This document shows, piece by piece, positions 54,894-63,887 of a stretch of 64,000 nt of DNA. Within the stretch, counting starts at the first letter, position 1. Every line of letters starts with the position of its first letter. The stretch covers positions 248,001-312,000 of the forward strand of contig NZ_JAJUOS010000003.1 of the NCBI RefSeq assembly GCF_021378075.1, given 5' to 3'. Under the pieces are notes generated by a model, which was given only the letters and a program-made list of their open reading frames with translations, did not search any database and was not told where the DNA came from. Both the position numbers and the translations under genes were made by a program. The stretch comes from Rhodobacter flavimaris (GTDB lineage Bacteria; Pseudomonadota; Alphaproteobacteria; Rhodobacterales; Rhodobacteraceae).

Positions 54894-55830
54894 CGAAAGC
54901 CCCCATCTTGCGCGCGCCCCACAGGTAAAGGCCCATGATCACGATCGGCACCACGGTGAAGGCCGCGGCCAGCGGAATGTTCCCCGCCGTGCCCTGCTGG
55001 GTATAGACCGCCTGCCCGATGAAAAGCCGCGACGAGCCGATGATCTGCGGGATGATGTAATCGCCAAGCGTCAGCGAGAAGGTAAAGATCGACCCGGCCA
55101 CGATCCCCGGCATCGCCAGCGGAAACAGCACCATGCGGAACGACTGTGCGGGCGTGGCCCCCAGATCGGCGGCGGCCTCCAGGAGCGGCGCGGGCACCCT
55201 TTCAAGCGAGGCCTGAACCGGGATAATCATATAGGGCAGCCAGATATAAACGAATACGATGAAGGTGCCGAGATAGCTGACCGAGAGCGAGTTGCCCCCC
55301 ACCACCGGCAGCGCCAGCGCGGCCTCAAGCGCCCAGGTCAGGTGCAGCTTGGCGAAAAGCCAGTTCAGGATGCCTTCTTTCGCCAGCACCAACTTCCAGG
55401 CGTAGACCTTGACAAGGTAGCTCGACCAAAGCGGCAGCATCACCCCGATGTAGAACAGCGCCTTCCACTTGCCGCGCGCATAGCGGGCCGCGAAATAGGC
55501 GATCGGGAAGGCGATCACCGCCGCGGCCAGCGTCACCGCCGCCGCCATCGACACCGTGCGGATGATGATGTCGAGATTGTAAGAGCGGAACAGCTCGGCA
55601 TAGGTCTTGAGCGTGAACTCATGGACGATTAGACCCGAGTACTCGTCGATCGAGAAGAAGCTCTGGATCAGCAGCGCGATCAGCGCACCGATATAGACGA
55701 TGCCAAGCCAGAGCGAGATCGGCAGCACCATCAGGAAAACGAACATGCGCGGGTGGCGGATCACCCAATCGACCGCGCGCGATAAGGGCCCCGAGCGGGG
55801 GGCGAAGATGGCGGGGCTCAGGGCGCTCAT
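54883..55830 (-). CDS. Polyamine-type ABC transporter permease (PotB-like), second system
   Basis: A 315-residue permease. From the ATG at 55830 there is a cytoplasmic tail of about 30 residues, then six membrane segments, the first [25 protein letters not shown]. The EAA loop is [31 protein letters not shown], near 224-255. An upstream in-frame start (55869) would add 13 residues within the ATPase gene and is less likely; the ATGA overlap with that gene supports 55830. Confidence 0.91.
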   Translation of the reverse strand: MSALSPAIFAPRSGPLSRAVDWVIRHPRMFVFLMVLPISLWLGIVYIGALIALLIQSFFSIDEYSGLIVHEFTLKTYAELFRSYNLDIIIRTVSMAAAVTLAAAVIAFPIAYFAARYARGKWKALFYIGVMLPLWSSYLVKVYAWKLVLAKEGILNWLFAKLHLTWALEAALALPVVGGNSLSVSYLGTFIVFVYIWLPYMIIPVQASLERVPAPLLEAAADLGATPAQSFRMVLFPLAMPGIVAGSIFTFSLTLGDYIIPQIIGSSRLFIGQAVYTQQGTAGNIPLAAAFTVVPIVIMGLYLWGARKMGAFDAL

Positions 55831-56810
55831 GATCCGCGCTCCATCAGGTGAACCCGCGCCGGGTCCCACGCGATGCGCGTGGCCCGACCGGCATCTGGCA
55901 GGTCGTCACGCGGAGCAACCAGCGCGGTCAGGGCTTGGCCGCCGACATCCAGCGCCAGTTTCACCACGCGGCCGTGGAAATAGCGCCCGGTCACCACCGC
56001 CTCGCGCCCGGCGGGGTCAAGGGTGATGTCCTCGGGGCGCAGGCTCGCCCATTGGCCCGCAGCGCCCACGCCCGCGAAATCGGCCGGGATCACGTTTGAG
56101 GAGCCCACGAAATCGGCGACGAAGCGCGAAGCCGGACGACGATAGATATCCTCGGCGCTGCCCACCTGCTGAATGCGACCCTCGGCAAAAACTGCCACGC
56201 GGTCGGCCATCGAGAGCGCCTCTTCCTGATCATGTGTGACGAAAACGAAGGTAAGGCCAAGCGCACGTTGCAGCTTGCGCAGCTCCTCCTGCATCTGCTC
56301 GCGCAGCTTGAGGTCGAGCGCGCCGAGCGGCTCGTCCAGCAACAGCACGCGGGGCTTGTTGATCAGCGCGCGGGCAAGGGCCACGCGCTGACGCTGGCCG
56401 CCCGACAACTCGCCCGCGCGGCGGCTTCCGTAACCGGCCAGCTCAACCATCGCCAGCGCCTCTTCGGCGGCTTTCAGACGCTCGACCCGGCTCACCCCCT
56501 TTACCCGCAACCCGAAGGCCACGTTGTCGAGCACGTTCATATGCGGAAACAGCGCGTAGCTTTGGAACACGGTGTTCACGTTGCGCAGGTAGGGCGGGAC
56601 GCCATCGGCACGCTCGCCAAAAATCTCGATATGGCCGGCGGTCGGCTGCTCGAACCCCGCGATCAACCGCAGGCAGGTCGTCTTGCCCGACCCGGACGGC
56701 CCCAGCATGGTAAAGAATTCTCCGTCGCGGATCGCCAGATCCACCTCATCCACGGCCCGCACAGGTCCGTAATGGCGCGAAACGCCACGGAATGTCACAG
56801 CATCAGTCAT
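55827..56810 (-). CDS. Polyamine-type ABC transporter ATP-binding protein (PotA-like), second system
   Basis: A 327-residue ATPase with Walker A GPSGSGKTT (about 38), Q-loop VFQSYALFPHM, signature LSGGQRQRVALARAL (about 137), Walker B VLLLDEPLGALD and switch His in VTHDQEEA. A short TOBE domain follows (about 245-320). It is coupled to the permease gene by a 4-bp overlap. The 63-bp gap upstream carries a hairpin. Confidence 0.93.
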   Translation of the reverse strand: MTDAVTFRGVSRHYGPVRAVDEVDLAIRDGEFFTMLGPSGSGKTTCLRLIAGFEQPTAGHIEIFGERADGVPPYLRNVNTVFQSYALFPHMNVLDNVAFGLRVKGVSRVERLKAAEEALAMVELAGYGSRRAGELSGGQRQRVALARALINKPRVLLLDEPLGALDLKLREQMQEELRKLQRALGLTFVFVTHDQEEALSMADRVAVFAEGRIQQVGSAEDIYRRPASRFVADFVGSSNVIPADFAGVGAAGQWASLRPEDITLDPAGREAVVTGRYFHGRVVKLALDVGGQALTALVAPRDDLPDAGRATRIAWDPARVHLMERGS

Positions 56811-56832
56811 GTCAGTTCTTTCAGGGGGAGGT

Positions 56833-56859
56833 TCCCGGACCGGCGTGGCCAGTCCGGGA
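56833..56859 (-). other. Intercistronic hairpin after the second binding-protein gene
   Basis: TCCCGGAC / GTCCGGGA with an inner GGC/GCC pair, no T-run. It lies between the minus-strand binding-protein and ATPase genes, in the same place as the hairpin at 40158-40183 in the first system. Confidence 0.7.
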
Positions 56860-56873
56860 CTTACGCACAGGGA

Positions 56874-58037
56874 TCAGCGGCCGCCAATCACGCCGATGTA
56901 GTCGGACACCCAGCGATAGTAGGGAACACAGGTGCCCTGGCTGTCGCATTTCGAAACCGGGGTGCGCCAGAAGCTGATGCGCTCGAAATCGTCTAGGCCG
57001 TTCGTGGCACAGCCCTCGGCAGTCTGCATCCCCGAGCCGTCGGTGCAGGCGTCGGGAACCGAGGGAACGGCGCCGAACCAGACCGAGAGGTCCGATTGCA
57101 GGTTCGAGCTTAGCGAGTGCTCCATGAACATATAGGCGCAGTTCGGATGCTCGCTGTCGGCATGCAGCATCAGCGTATCAGCCCAGCCGGTCGCGCCCTC
57201 TTCGGGGATAACCGAGGCCACCTTGGCACCATCTGCTTGCAGCAGGTTCACCTGGAACGGCCAGGAGGACGAGGCCACGACGCCCTCGTTCTTGAAGTCG
57301 TCGATCTGGATGAAGGCGTCATGCCAGTAACGCGACACCAGCGTGCGCTGACCACGCAGCAGGTCAAGCGCCGCCTTGTACTGATCCTCGTTCAGCTCGT
57401 AGGGGCTCTTGATACCCAGTTCGGGCTGATGCGCCATCAGATACATCGCGGCGTCGGCGATGTAGATCGGGCCGTCATAGGCCTGCACCCGGCCCTTGTT
57501 CGACTTGCCGTCGGGCAGGTCCATCTCCTTGAAGACCACATCCCAGCTTTTCGGCGCCTCGGGGAAGGCCGCGGTGTTATACATCAGCACGTTCGGCCCC
57601 CACATGAAGGGGGTGCCGTAGTGCATCCCGTCCACGGTGTGCCAGGGCGCATCCTTGAGACGATCATCGACGCGCGACCAGCTGGGGATCAGGTCGATGT
57701 TGACCGGTTGCAGGCGCTTACCCGCGATCAGCCGCAGCGAGGCGTCGCCCGACGCGGTCACAAGGTCAAAGCCGCCCTCATTCATCAGCGCCACCATCTC
57801 GTCCGAGGTGTTGGCCGTCTTGACCTCGACCTTGCAGCTGGTGGCCGCTTCGAACTTGGTCACCCAGTCGAAGGCCGGATCGGTCTCGCCGCGCTCGATA
57901 TAACCCGGCCAGGCCACGATCGAGACAGAGCCCTCGCCCGCGCCAAGCTCGGTCAGCATATCGGCGGCACCTGCCGGCATAGCCATCGCAAGGCCAAGCG
58001 CCAGCGCCGAGGCGCATCCCATGTAGATCTTTTTCAT
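56874..58037 (-). CDS. Polyamine-type ABC transporter substrate-binding protein, second system
   Basis: A 387-residue periplasmic protein. The ATG at 58037 (MKKIYMGCASALALGLAMAM) gives a good signal and follows AGGG. Features are VSIVAWPGYIERGETDPAFDWVTKFEAATSC (in parts), YGTPFMWGPNVLMYN around 140 and EGATGWADTLMLH around 285. It also has several Cys near the C-terminus (CTDG, CATNG, CDSQGTC), which may form disulphides. PotD/PotF class; it is longer than the first system's protein, so the ligand may differ. Confidence 0.87.
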   Translation of the reverse strand: MKKIYMGCASALALGLAMAMPAGAADMLTELGAGEGSVSIVAWPGYIERGETDPAFDWVTKFEAATSCKVEVKTANTSDEMVALMNEGGFDLVTASGDASLRLIAGKRLQPVNIDLIPSWSRVDDRLKDAPWHTVDGMHYGTPFMWGPNVLMYNTAAFPEAPKSWDVVFKEMDLPDGKSNKGRVQAYDGPIYIADAAMYLMAHQPELGIKSPYELNEDQYKAALDLLRGQRTLVSRYWHDAFIQIDDFKNEGVVASSSWPFQVNLLQADGAKVASVIPEEGATGWADTLMLHADSEHPNCAYMFMEHSLSSNLQSDLSVWFGAVPSVPDACTDGSGMQTAEGCATNGLDDFERISFWRTPVSKCDSQGTCVPYYRWVSDYIGVIGGR

Positions 58038-58133
58038 CTGCGTCATCCCTGTTGCCATGGGAGCTTCGACTCCCTTGGCGCGAAGCCTGCGCGCGATGAA
58101 CCGATTTCACAAATTCAATAATCTGGTGGGCAG

Positions 58134-58150
58134 TATCGGAATTTCCGATA
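58134..58150. promoter_or_regulatory. Candidate LysR operator
   Basis: TATCGGAATTTCCGATA is a perfect 17-bp palindrome, about 97 bp before the ATG of the second binding-protein gene and just past the lysR stop. It fits the T-N11-A form of LysR boxes (for example within ATCGGAATTTCCGAT). The gap is AT-rich, so the operon probably has its own promoter here. Confidence 0.55.
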
Positions 58151-58158
58151 TCGTGACT

Positions 58159-59061
58159 TTACTTCACGTTATTATGGACTTGCGCGGCCAGAACGAACTC
58201 GCGCGCGGCGCGCGACAAGGGCGCGCCCTTGCGCCAGACCACGCCGACCTGCACCACCGGCAAGCTGCCCGAAACGTCGCGCGACACGATCCGGTCACCT
58301 TCCAGCGACCAGCGGCGATAGACCATCTCGGGCAAAAGCGCGATCCCCGCCCCCGTCGCCACGAGCGAGCGCACAGCCTCGACCGAGCGGGTGCGGAAGG
58401 CCACACGCGGCCGGGCGCCGAAGGCCGAGAGCAGCTTGCGCGTCGCTTCTTCGATTTCATCGACGCGCAGCATGATCATCGGCTCGTCAATCAGATCGCC
58501 GATCGAGACCGAGGTGCGCGTGCTCAGGTCATGCCCATTTGGCAGCCACAGTTGATAGGGCGAGACGTCGATGATCTCGGTTTGCAGGGCCATCCGGTCG
58601 CGCATGTTCGAGGTCACCATGACGGCCACGTCCAGCTCGCCCCCAACCAGCAGGTGTTCAAGGTAATCGCCACTGTCCTCGACTGCGTTCACCTGCACCT
58701 TCGGGTTGGCGCGCCGAAACCGCGCCAGAATGTCCGACAGCACATATCCCGCCACAAGCGAGGTCACCCCGATATGCAGCGTGCCGGTGATATCCTCGGC
58801 CTCGGTCGAAAGCGCGTGCCGGGCGTCCGAGACATTGCTGAGGATCCCCGTCGCATGGCGCAGGAACTGGTGGCCCTTTTGCGTGATATCAAGACCGCGC
58901 GGGTGGCGCTCGAACAGCGTGACGCCCAGATCGGCCTCAAGCTCTCGGATCGCCTCGGTCACCGCGGATTGCGAGATCGCCAGCGCATGGGCCGCCCCCG
59001 AGACCGTCCCGGCCTCGGTCACCGCCACAAAATAGCGAAGCTGCTTGAGTGTGAAGGCCAT
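58159..59061 (-). CDS. LysR-family transcriptional regulator
   Basis: A 300-residue regulator with an N-terminal winged HTH (LKQLRYFVAVTEAGTVSGAAHALAISQSAVTEAIRELEADLGVTLFERHPRGLDITQKG, in parts, residues 5-65). A two-lobe effector domain of the periplasmic-binding fold follows (90-295). It is upstream of the second polyamine importer operon on the same strand, with a palindrome in the gap, so it likely controls that operon in response to a polyamine or breakdown product. The inducer cannot be read from sequence. Confidence 0.92.
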   Translation of the reverse strand: MAFTLKQLRYFVAVTEAGTVSGAAHALAISQSAVTEAIRELEADLGVTLFERHPRGLDITQKGHQFLRHATGILSNVSDARHALSTEAEDITGTLHIGVTSLVAGYVLSDILARFRRANPKVQVNAVEDSGDYLEHLLVGGELDVAVMVTSNMRDRMALQTEIIDVSPYQLWLPNGHDLSTRTSVSIGDLIDEPMIMLRVDEIEEATRKLLSAFGARPRVAFRTRSVEAVRSLVATGAGIALLPEMVYRRWSLEGDRIVSRDVSGSLPVVQVGVVWRKGAPLSRAAREFVLAAQVHNNVK

Positions 59062-59708
59062 CGCGCGCCCCTGCCCCTAACCTGCGCCAGATAGCACCAC
59101 GAAGCCGCACCGGCCTCAAGCACCAACGCGCGGCGATCATTCACCGGCGCTGACGGCCCGTTGCGGCGCAAGTGGCACGGAGATCATCGATATGATTGAA
59201 CCGCACCGACACGACCGCACGGTCGATAACGCTCCAGCCCGCCTCCGGAACGGAGCAGACGCGCGCTAGTTCGAACCTGGCTGCAAGCGCGCAGACCTAC
59301 GGATGCAATGCTGCTGACAGCCGAATCAAACCGGCCTCCTCAAGGGCGTAAACGCCGGGTCTGAAGCCGCGCGACCCCGCACGAGCTTTGGTACGGCTTG
59401 CTTTGAGGCCCTGTCGAGATCTTCGTCCTCAGCCCCGCAATACGACGTTTTCAGATCACTGAGGCAAACATTGGCACCCCGTAGTGCCACCGGGATCGCC
59501 CCGCCTTGTGACAAGAAGCACCCCCAGTTCGCGCCGAATACCTTTGGCATTTCTGAAGGGTAACGGAACCCGTGTCCCAGGCATGGCCAAGCGTCAGATG
59601 ATCTGTGGATTTGTTTCTCAGCAACGCATTGGAGAGCGTTTCGTCTGACCCGGCTCGGCCCCGACCCGCACGTCACTGAGTTGGTCGTGATGATCCAGCT
59701 AGACATTA
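59062..59708. other. Intergenic region without recognisable gene
   Basis: About 650 bp. An open frame on the minus strand at 59326-59706 (126 codons) has no family pattern, an odd Cys-rich composition and no ribosome site that I trust. I saw no inverted repeats of an insertion sequence. It may be a decayed gene. The lysR and iclR promoters must lie at the two ends. Confidence 0.45.
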
Positions 59709-59739
59709 GGAACTATATTCATTATTAGAATATCATTCC
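59709..59739. promoter_or_regulatory. Candidate IclR operator (31-bp interrupted palindrome)
   Basis: Two pairs of arms share one centre at 59724: GGAA (59709-59712) with TTCC (59736-59739), and ATATTC (59715-59720) with GAATAT (59728-59733). The 7-bp middle is ATTATTA. It ends 15 bases before the iclR ATG, over the likely promoter, as expected for autoregulation by an IclR dimer or tetramer. Confidence 0.55.
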
Positions 59740-59754
59740 AATTTTGGAGAGACC

Positions 59755-60546
59755 ATGTCCTTCAGCCATACCGAACGAAGCCTCCGCGCGATCGAGGTTC
59801 TTGCCGAGCACCCGGAGGGGCTCCAGCTGGCGATGATCGCATCGCTGCTGGAAATGCCCAAGCCCGGCGCCCACCGCCTGATGGCAGAGCTGGTGCGGCT
59901 CGAATTCGTGACACAGGACCAGAGCGGCGCCTACCTCCTGACCCCCCGCCTGGTTTCAATCGCGTTCCGACACCTTGCCTGCCTGGGAACGGTCGATGCC
60001 GCTCAACCCGTTCTCGACCGGTTGGCCAAGATATCCGGAGAACTCGTGCGCCTTTCGGTCACCGACACCCGGCGACAGGTCTTTGTTGCCAAGGCGCAGG
60101 GAGCGCGCGGCGGATTGATCTATGACCCGCAAATGGGAGAAGCCGCCCATCTGGCCTCGATGGCGACCGGGCTTGCCTGGCTCTCGACCATGGACGACAT
60201 CGCCGCGATGCGGCTGGTCACGGCACAGGGTCTCGGTGGCAGCAATCTGGGTCCGAATGCCCCAAAGAGTCCGGCAGAGGTGCTGGCGCGTCTTGAAAAC
60301 GCCCGCAGCGCAGGCCTTGCCCGCGCGATCGACAGTTCGGCGCCCGGCATGTCAGCCATCGCCGCGCCGGTCTTCCACCCCGGAACCGGAGCCTGCCTTG
60401 GCACCGTCTCGATCGGTGGCCCCTCTTCAAGGCTGACGCCCGAGCGCATCGAGGAGCTTTTGCCGGCCCTGCGAGACTCAGCCGCGGAACTTTCGGACCG
60501 CGTCGCCGCTTCGACCTATTTCACCCCCGCCCGCGCGGCGAACTAA
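59755..60546 (+). CDS. IclR-family transcriptional regulator
   Basis: A 263-residue regulator with an N-terminal winged HTH (SLRAIEVLAEHPEGLQLAMIASLLEMPKPGAHRLMAELVRLEFV, in parts, residues 8-55). The C-terminal effector domain covers about 75-250 (ELVRLSVTDTRRQVFVAKAQG..., SAIAAPVFHPGTGACLGTVSIGGPSSRL). IclR proteins often control aromatic-acid or acyl-CoA pathways. The next gene is an acyl-CoA dehydrogenase 10 bp downstream, and the convergent neighbour is quiC. GGAGAG ribosome site upstream. Confidence 0.92.
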   Translation: MSFSHTERSLRAIEVLAEHPEGLQLAMIASLLEMPKPGAHRLMAELVRLEFVTQDQSGAYLLTPRLVSIAFRHLACLGTVDAAQPVLDRLAKISGELVRLSVTDTRRQVFVAKAQGARGGLIYDPQMGEAAHLASMATGLAWLSTMDDIAAMRLVTAQGLGGSNLGPNAPKSPAEVLARLENARSAGLARAIDSSAPGMSAIAAPVFHPGTGACLGTVSIGGPSSRLTPERIEELLPALRDSAAELSDRVAASTYFTPARAAN

Positions 60547-60556
60547 GGAGCCCCCA

Positions 60557-61735
60557 ATGGACCTCACGCTCAGCCACGAGCAGCGCCTGCTGGTCGATAC
60601 CGTCCGTGATTTCATCAAGACCGAACTCGCCCCGCTGGAGGAAGCTGTCGAGGAAACCGGCGCCCTCGCCCCCGAACTGGCCGCCGAGGTCTTTCGAAAG
60701 AGTTCCGAGCTTGGCCTCTATGCGATGAACGTCCCGGAGGAGCATGGCGGCGGCGGGCTTTCCGCCCTCGACACCATGCTGGTCGAAGAGCAGTTCGGCC
60801 GCACCACCGACATTCTGATCCGGCGCGCCTTCGGCAATGTCTACGAGGTTCTGCTGGCCTGCGAGGGCGATCAGGTCGAGCGCTGGCTGCGCCCTGCGGT
60901 GCGCGGGGAGCGTGTCTGCTCGATCGCGATCACCGAACCGGGTGCCGGGTCGGATGCGGCATCGATCGCCACGAAGGCAGTCGAGGATGGCAAGGGCGGC
61001 TGGATCCTGAACGGCAGCAAGCACTTCATTTCGGATGGGCTGGTGTCCGACTTCTTCGTCGTCTCTGCGGTCACCGACCCCGGCAAGGGCGCGCGCGGGA
61101 TATCGCTTTTCCTCGTTGACAAGGGAACGCCTGGCCTGACCATCGGGCGCGACCAGCCGATGATGGGCCTGCGCGGCACCTCGCATGTCGAGCTGCATTT
61201 CGACAACGTGCCCCTGCAGCCGATCAACATGCTCGGCGCGCGGGGCGAGGGTTTCCGCATGGCGCTTGGCGTTCTGGGCCGGGTGCGTCTGGCGCAGGTC
61301 GGCGCGCGCTCCATCGGGAAGGCGACAAAGGTGCTTGACCTGATGGTGGACTACGCGCGCGAGCGTAAGCAGTTTGGCCAGGCCATTGGCGAGTTCCAAC
61401 TGGTGGGGCAGATGCTGGCTGACTCCGCGCTCGAGATCAACGCGGCCCGCCTTGCGCTCTGGCAAACCGCGATCGAAATCGACGAGGGTCGCGATCCGCG
61501 CACTCGTATCAGCTTGGTCAAGGTTCAGGCTGCGGAGACGCTTGGGAGAGTCGTGGACCGCGCCGTTCAGCTTTTCGGCGGCATGGGTTTCTGCAAGGAC
61601 CTGCCGATTGAGCGCTACTACCGTGACGCCCGGATCTACCGGATCTTCGATGGCACTTCCGAGATCCACCGCACCGTCATGGCCAGAATGCTGATGAAGG
61701 GAGAGCCCACGCTCTACGACCCCTTCGTTGCCTGA
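60557..61735 (+). CDS. Acyl-CoA dehydrogenase
   Basis: A 392-residue FAD enzyme that oxidises acyl-CoA to 2-enoyl-CoA, passing electrons to ETF. Domains are complete: N-terminal helices, the FAD-binding middle with AITEPGAGSDAASIATKA (around 123), then the C-terminal helical domain with ERKQFGQAIGEFQLV (around 270) and QLFGGMGFCKDLPIERYYRDARIYRIFDGTSEIHR (in parts). Where most members have Tyr-Glu-Gly-Thr with the catalytic Glu, this one has Phe-Asp-Gly-Thr. The base may thus be Asp, or placed elsewhere. Likely co-transcribed with iclR. Confidence 0.92.
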   Translation: MDLTLSHEQRLLVDTVRDFIKTELAPLEEAVEETGALAPELAAEVFRKSSELGLYAMNVPEEHGGGGLSALDTMLVEEQFGRTTDILIRRAFGNVYEVLLACEGDQVERWLRPAVRGERVCSIAITEPGAGSDAASIATKAVEDGKGGWILNGSKHFISDGLVSDFFVVSAVTDPGKGARGISLFLVDKGTPGLTIGRDQPMMGLRGTSHVELHFDNVPLQPINMLGARGEGFRMALGVLGRVRLAQVGARSIGKATKVLDLMVDYARERKQFGQAIGEFQLVGQMLADSALEINAARLALWQTAIEIDEGRDPRTRISLVKVQAAETLGRVVDRAVQLFGGMGFCKDLPIERYYRDARIYRIFDGTSEIHRTVMARMLMKGEPTLYDPFVA

Positions 61736-61775
61736 GTTCACGCACGACAACAGCTCTCTCGGGCGTGGAAAAGGG

Positions 61776-61802
61776 AAGGCGCGGGCCGCTAGCCCGCGCC
61801 TT
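61776..61802. terminator. Bidirectional terminator between acyl-CoA dehydrogenase gene and quiC
   Basis: A perfect 11-bp stem (AAGGCGCGGGC / GCCCGCGCCTT) with loop CGCTA, followed by TTTTC on the plus strand. It lies between convergent genes. Confidence 0.85.
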
Positions 61803-61820
61803 TTTCTTGACCCATGCCAA

Positions 61821-63653
61821 TCACATCAGGAAAAAGGCGTCGGCATCCTCAAGCTCGCGCAACTGGGCAAGCATCCGCACCGCAGCGTTTGGAGCCCCCA
61901 TGCCAGTGTAACCGCGACGCTCGACGATCTCGAAGAAGAACCCGTTGATCGACCGCGTATAGATCTGGAAATACTCACCGCCCGCATCACGGTCGTAGAA
62001 GATGTTCAGGTCGCGCATCTGCGCAATGACCGCGGGATCGAGATCGAACCGGCACGCAAGGTCCTCGTAGTAGTTCATCGGGACCTGCAAGATATCCTCG
62101 GGTGCCATGGAACCTGCGAAGGCGAAGATGTCATCGCAGGCAAGTGCAACGTGATGCCACGGCGCAAAGCCCGATTTTTCAAGGAATCGCTGCGTGGTCG
62201 TCGCTGCACCAAAGGACGAGTTCAGCGAAATGCGCACCAGCCCCGTATCATTGGCCAGCGTGCGCGAATGCACCGTTCCATGCGGGTCAAGAACATCCCT
62301 GATCTCTTCCGAGCGCATGTCGAATATGGCGCGGTAGAACATCAGCCCCGACAGAAACAGGTTCGGCTGCAGCGCCTGCCCGCAATGATCGACCCGCAGG
62401 ATATGGGCCGAGGGCTCCTCCCCCGTCGGTTTGAAGGCCCCAAAGCCGGGCATGGTCTCGACGGTGCCAGAGCTGAGGTAGAAAACCGATCCACCGGGAC
62501 CGCGAAGGACCGGCAGATCATAGGGCGGCTCCGCGGGCTCGCCCAGTTGCTCACCATGAAAGAGGCCAAGCCGGGTATCCATCTGCTCGAGATCGTCAAC
62601 GATCATGCCAAGACCGGAAACCGACAGGCCCTGCAAAAGGTAGATAGAGTGCGCCAGCCCCTCGGTCATCCGGTTGAGCATGATGACTGCCTCACCCTGC
62701 CGCCAAAGATCCACCTTGCCCGTCGTGTGGGTCATCGCGAAGCCCATTGAGCGCAGGAGCCCCGCAACATCCTCCACCTCGTCGCCCTGCGCCACAAACT
62801 CGACGAAGGCCGGAGCGACCAGATCCGAATGCAGGGCAGGACGGCGCCGGTGCGCCTCAGACAGCAGATGAAACGCCCGCATCCCGTCACGGGCAATTTG
62901 CGATGCAGGAAGCGAGCGGATCTGATCGTTGAACGTCTCGATCGACATCGGAGCTGTGACACCAAGGGTAATCAGCTGCGAATAGAAGTCGGCCACCGGC
63001 AAGGTGCCCTGCCCCGGAAACAGCCGGAACGATTGTGTCAGCAGTGCCCTGTCGATCCGACCGGTGGGCGCATCCGCCAGGTGAACGAGGACAATCTTCT
63101 CAGGCGGGATTTCGGCCAGAATGGCCGGGTCGGTGTCCATTGCAAACAGATGGACCGCCCCGATCACGAGGCCAAAATTCTCGGCATCGACCCTGCGGAC
63201 GATATCGAGCGCATCGGCAACCGTGTTGATATGTGCCGAGGTGGCCAGCGCCTCATAGCCTAGCTTCAGGCCCATCGCGTCCGCACGTCGGGCCAGCTCC
63301 CGCAAATCAGCTGCAATCCGGTCCCGATCTGCGTCAGAGGCGATCAGTGTCGTTGCACAGACGACCAGCATGGGCGCGCCGATCCGCCGCGTCAGCTCAA
63401 GAAAGCGGCCCGCCCGACGGAAGGCTGCCGCGCGCGCATCGCCCTCAAGCCCCTCGAAGTCGCGCAACGACTGCAGCGAAACGATTTCGATCCCGGCATT
63501 GCGGGCAAAAACGGGGATTTCCTCGGGGGCGCCATCGAAGCCGATGATGTCCTCACGGAAAACCTCGATCCCGTTGAAACCAGCCGCGGCAGCCGCCTCG
63601 ATCTTGTCTTCCAACTGCCCCGAGAAACTAATCGACGAAATCGAGCGGAACAT
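61821..63653 (-). CDS. quiC: 3-dehydroshikimate dehydratase fused to HPPD-like domain
   Basis: A 610-residue fusion. Residues 1-285 form a TIM-barrel of the sugar-phosphate isomerase/AP-endonuclease 2 type (SISSISFSGQLEDKIEAAAAAGFNGIEVFREDI at the start, in parts). Residues 290-610 resemble 4-hydroxyphenylpyruvate dioxygenase with metal ligands His in RVDHCG (about 418), His in APWHHVALACDD (about 500) and Glu in FFFEIVERRGYTGMG (about 573). This layout is that of QuiC1, which turns 3-dehydroshikimate into protocatechuate. The ATG at 63653 is used; the upstream extension to 63773 is not family-like. Confidence 0.87.
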   Translation of the reverse strand: MFRSISSISFSGQLEDKIEAAAAAGFNGIEVFREDIIGFDGAPEEIPVFARNAGIEIVSLQSLRDFEGLEGDARAAAFRRAGRFLELTRRIGAPMLVVCATTLIASDADRDRIAADLRELARRADAMGLKLGYEALATSAHINTVADALDIVRRVDAENFGLVIGAVHLFAMDTDPAILAEIPPEKIVLVHLADAPTGRIDRALLTQSFRLFPGQGTLPVADFYSQLITLGVTAPMSIETFNDQIRSLPASQIARDGMRAFHLLSEAHRRRPALHSDLVAPAFVEFVAQGDEVEDVAGLLRSMGFAMTHTTGKVDLWRQGEAVIMLNRMTEGLAHSIYLLQGLSVSGLGMIVDDLEQMDTRLGLFHGEQLGEPAEPPYDLPVLRGPGGSVFYLSSGTVETMPGFGAFKPTGEEPSAHILRVDHCGQALQPNLFLSGLMFYRAIFDMRSEEIRDVLDPHGTVHSRTLANDTGLVRISLNSSFGAATTTQRFLEKSGFAPWHHVALACDDIFAFAGSMAPEDILQVPMNYYEDLACRFDLDPAVIAQMRDLNIFYDRDAGGEYFQIYTRSINGFFFEIVERRGYTGMGAPNAAVRMLAQLRELEDADAFFLM

Positions 63654-63849
63654 GGAATTCTCCTTGGACTGGCAGCGCAACGCGTTGATTTCCCGTATGG
63701 TCCACGGTGTGCGCCTCTTTCGTCCGAGGTTATCGCGCGGGACGGATTGGCGCAAATCCAAAGGCAGGCCCACCGCACCCGGGAAGGAAGTGCGATGGGC
63801 CCTTGGATGCGGCGTCGGGGTGGATGGGACGCCTACACCTTTCCTTGTG

Positions 63850-63876
63850 ATGCAAGGCGCGCAGGGCGCCTTGCAT
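63850..63876 (-). terminator. Hairpin after the partial gene at the window end
   Basis: A perfect 11-bp stem, ATGCAAGGCGC / GCGCCTTGCAT, with loop GCAGG. It lies 11 bases beyond the minus-strand stop at 63888. There is no strong T-run, so termination is probable rather than certain. Confidence 0.65.
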
Positions 63877-63887
63877 TCTGATGCTCA

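Noticed and set aside
59326..59706. 126-codon minus-strand frame as a gene
   Set aside because: No ribosome site, no recognisable pattern, unusual composition, and it runs into the iclR promoter region.
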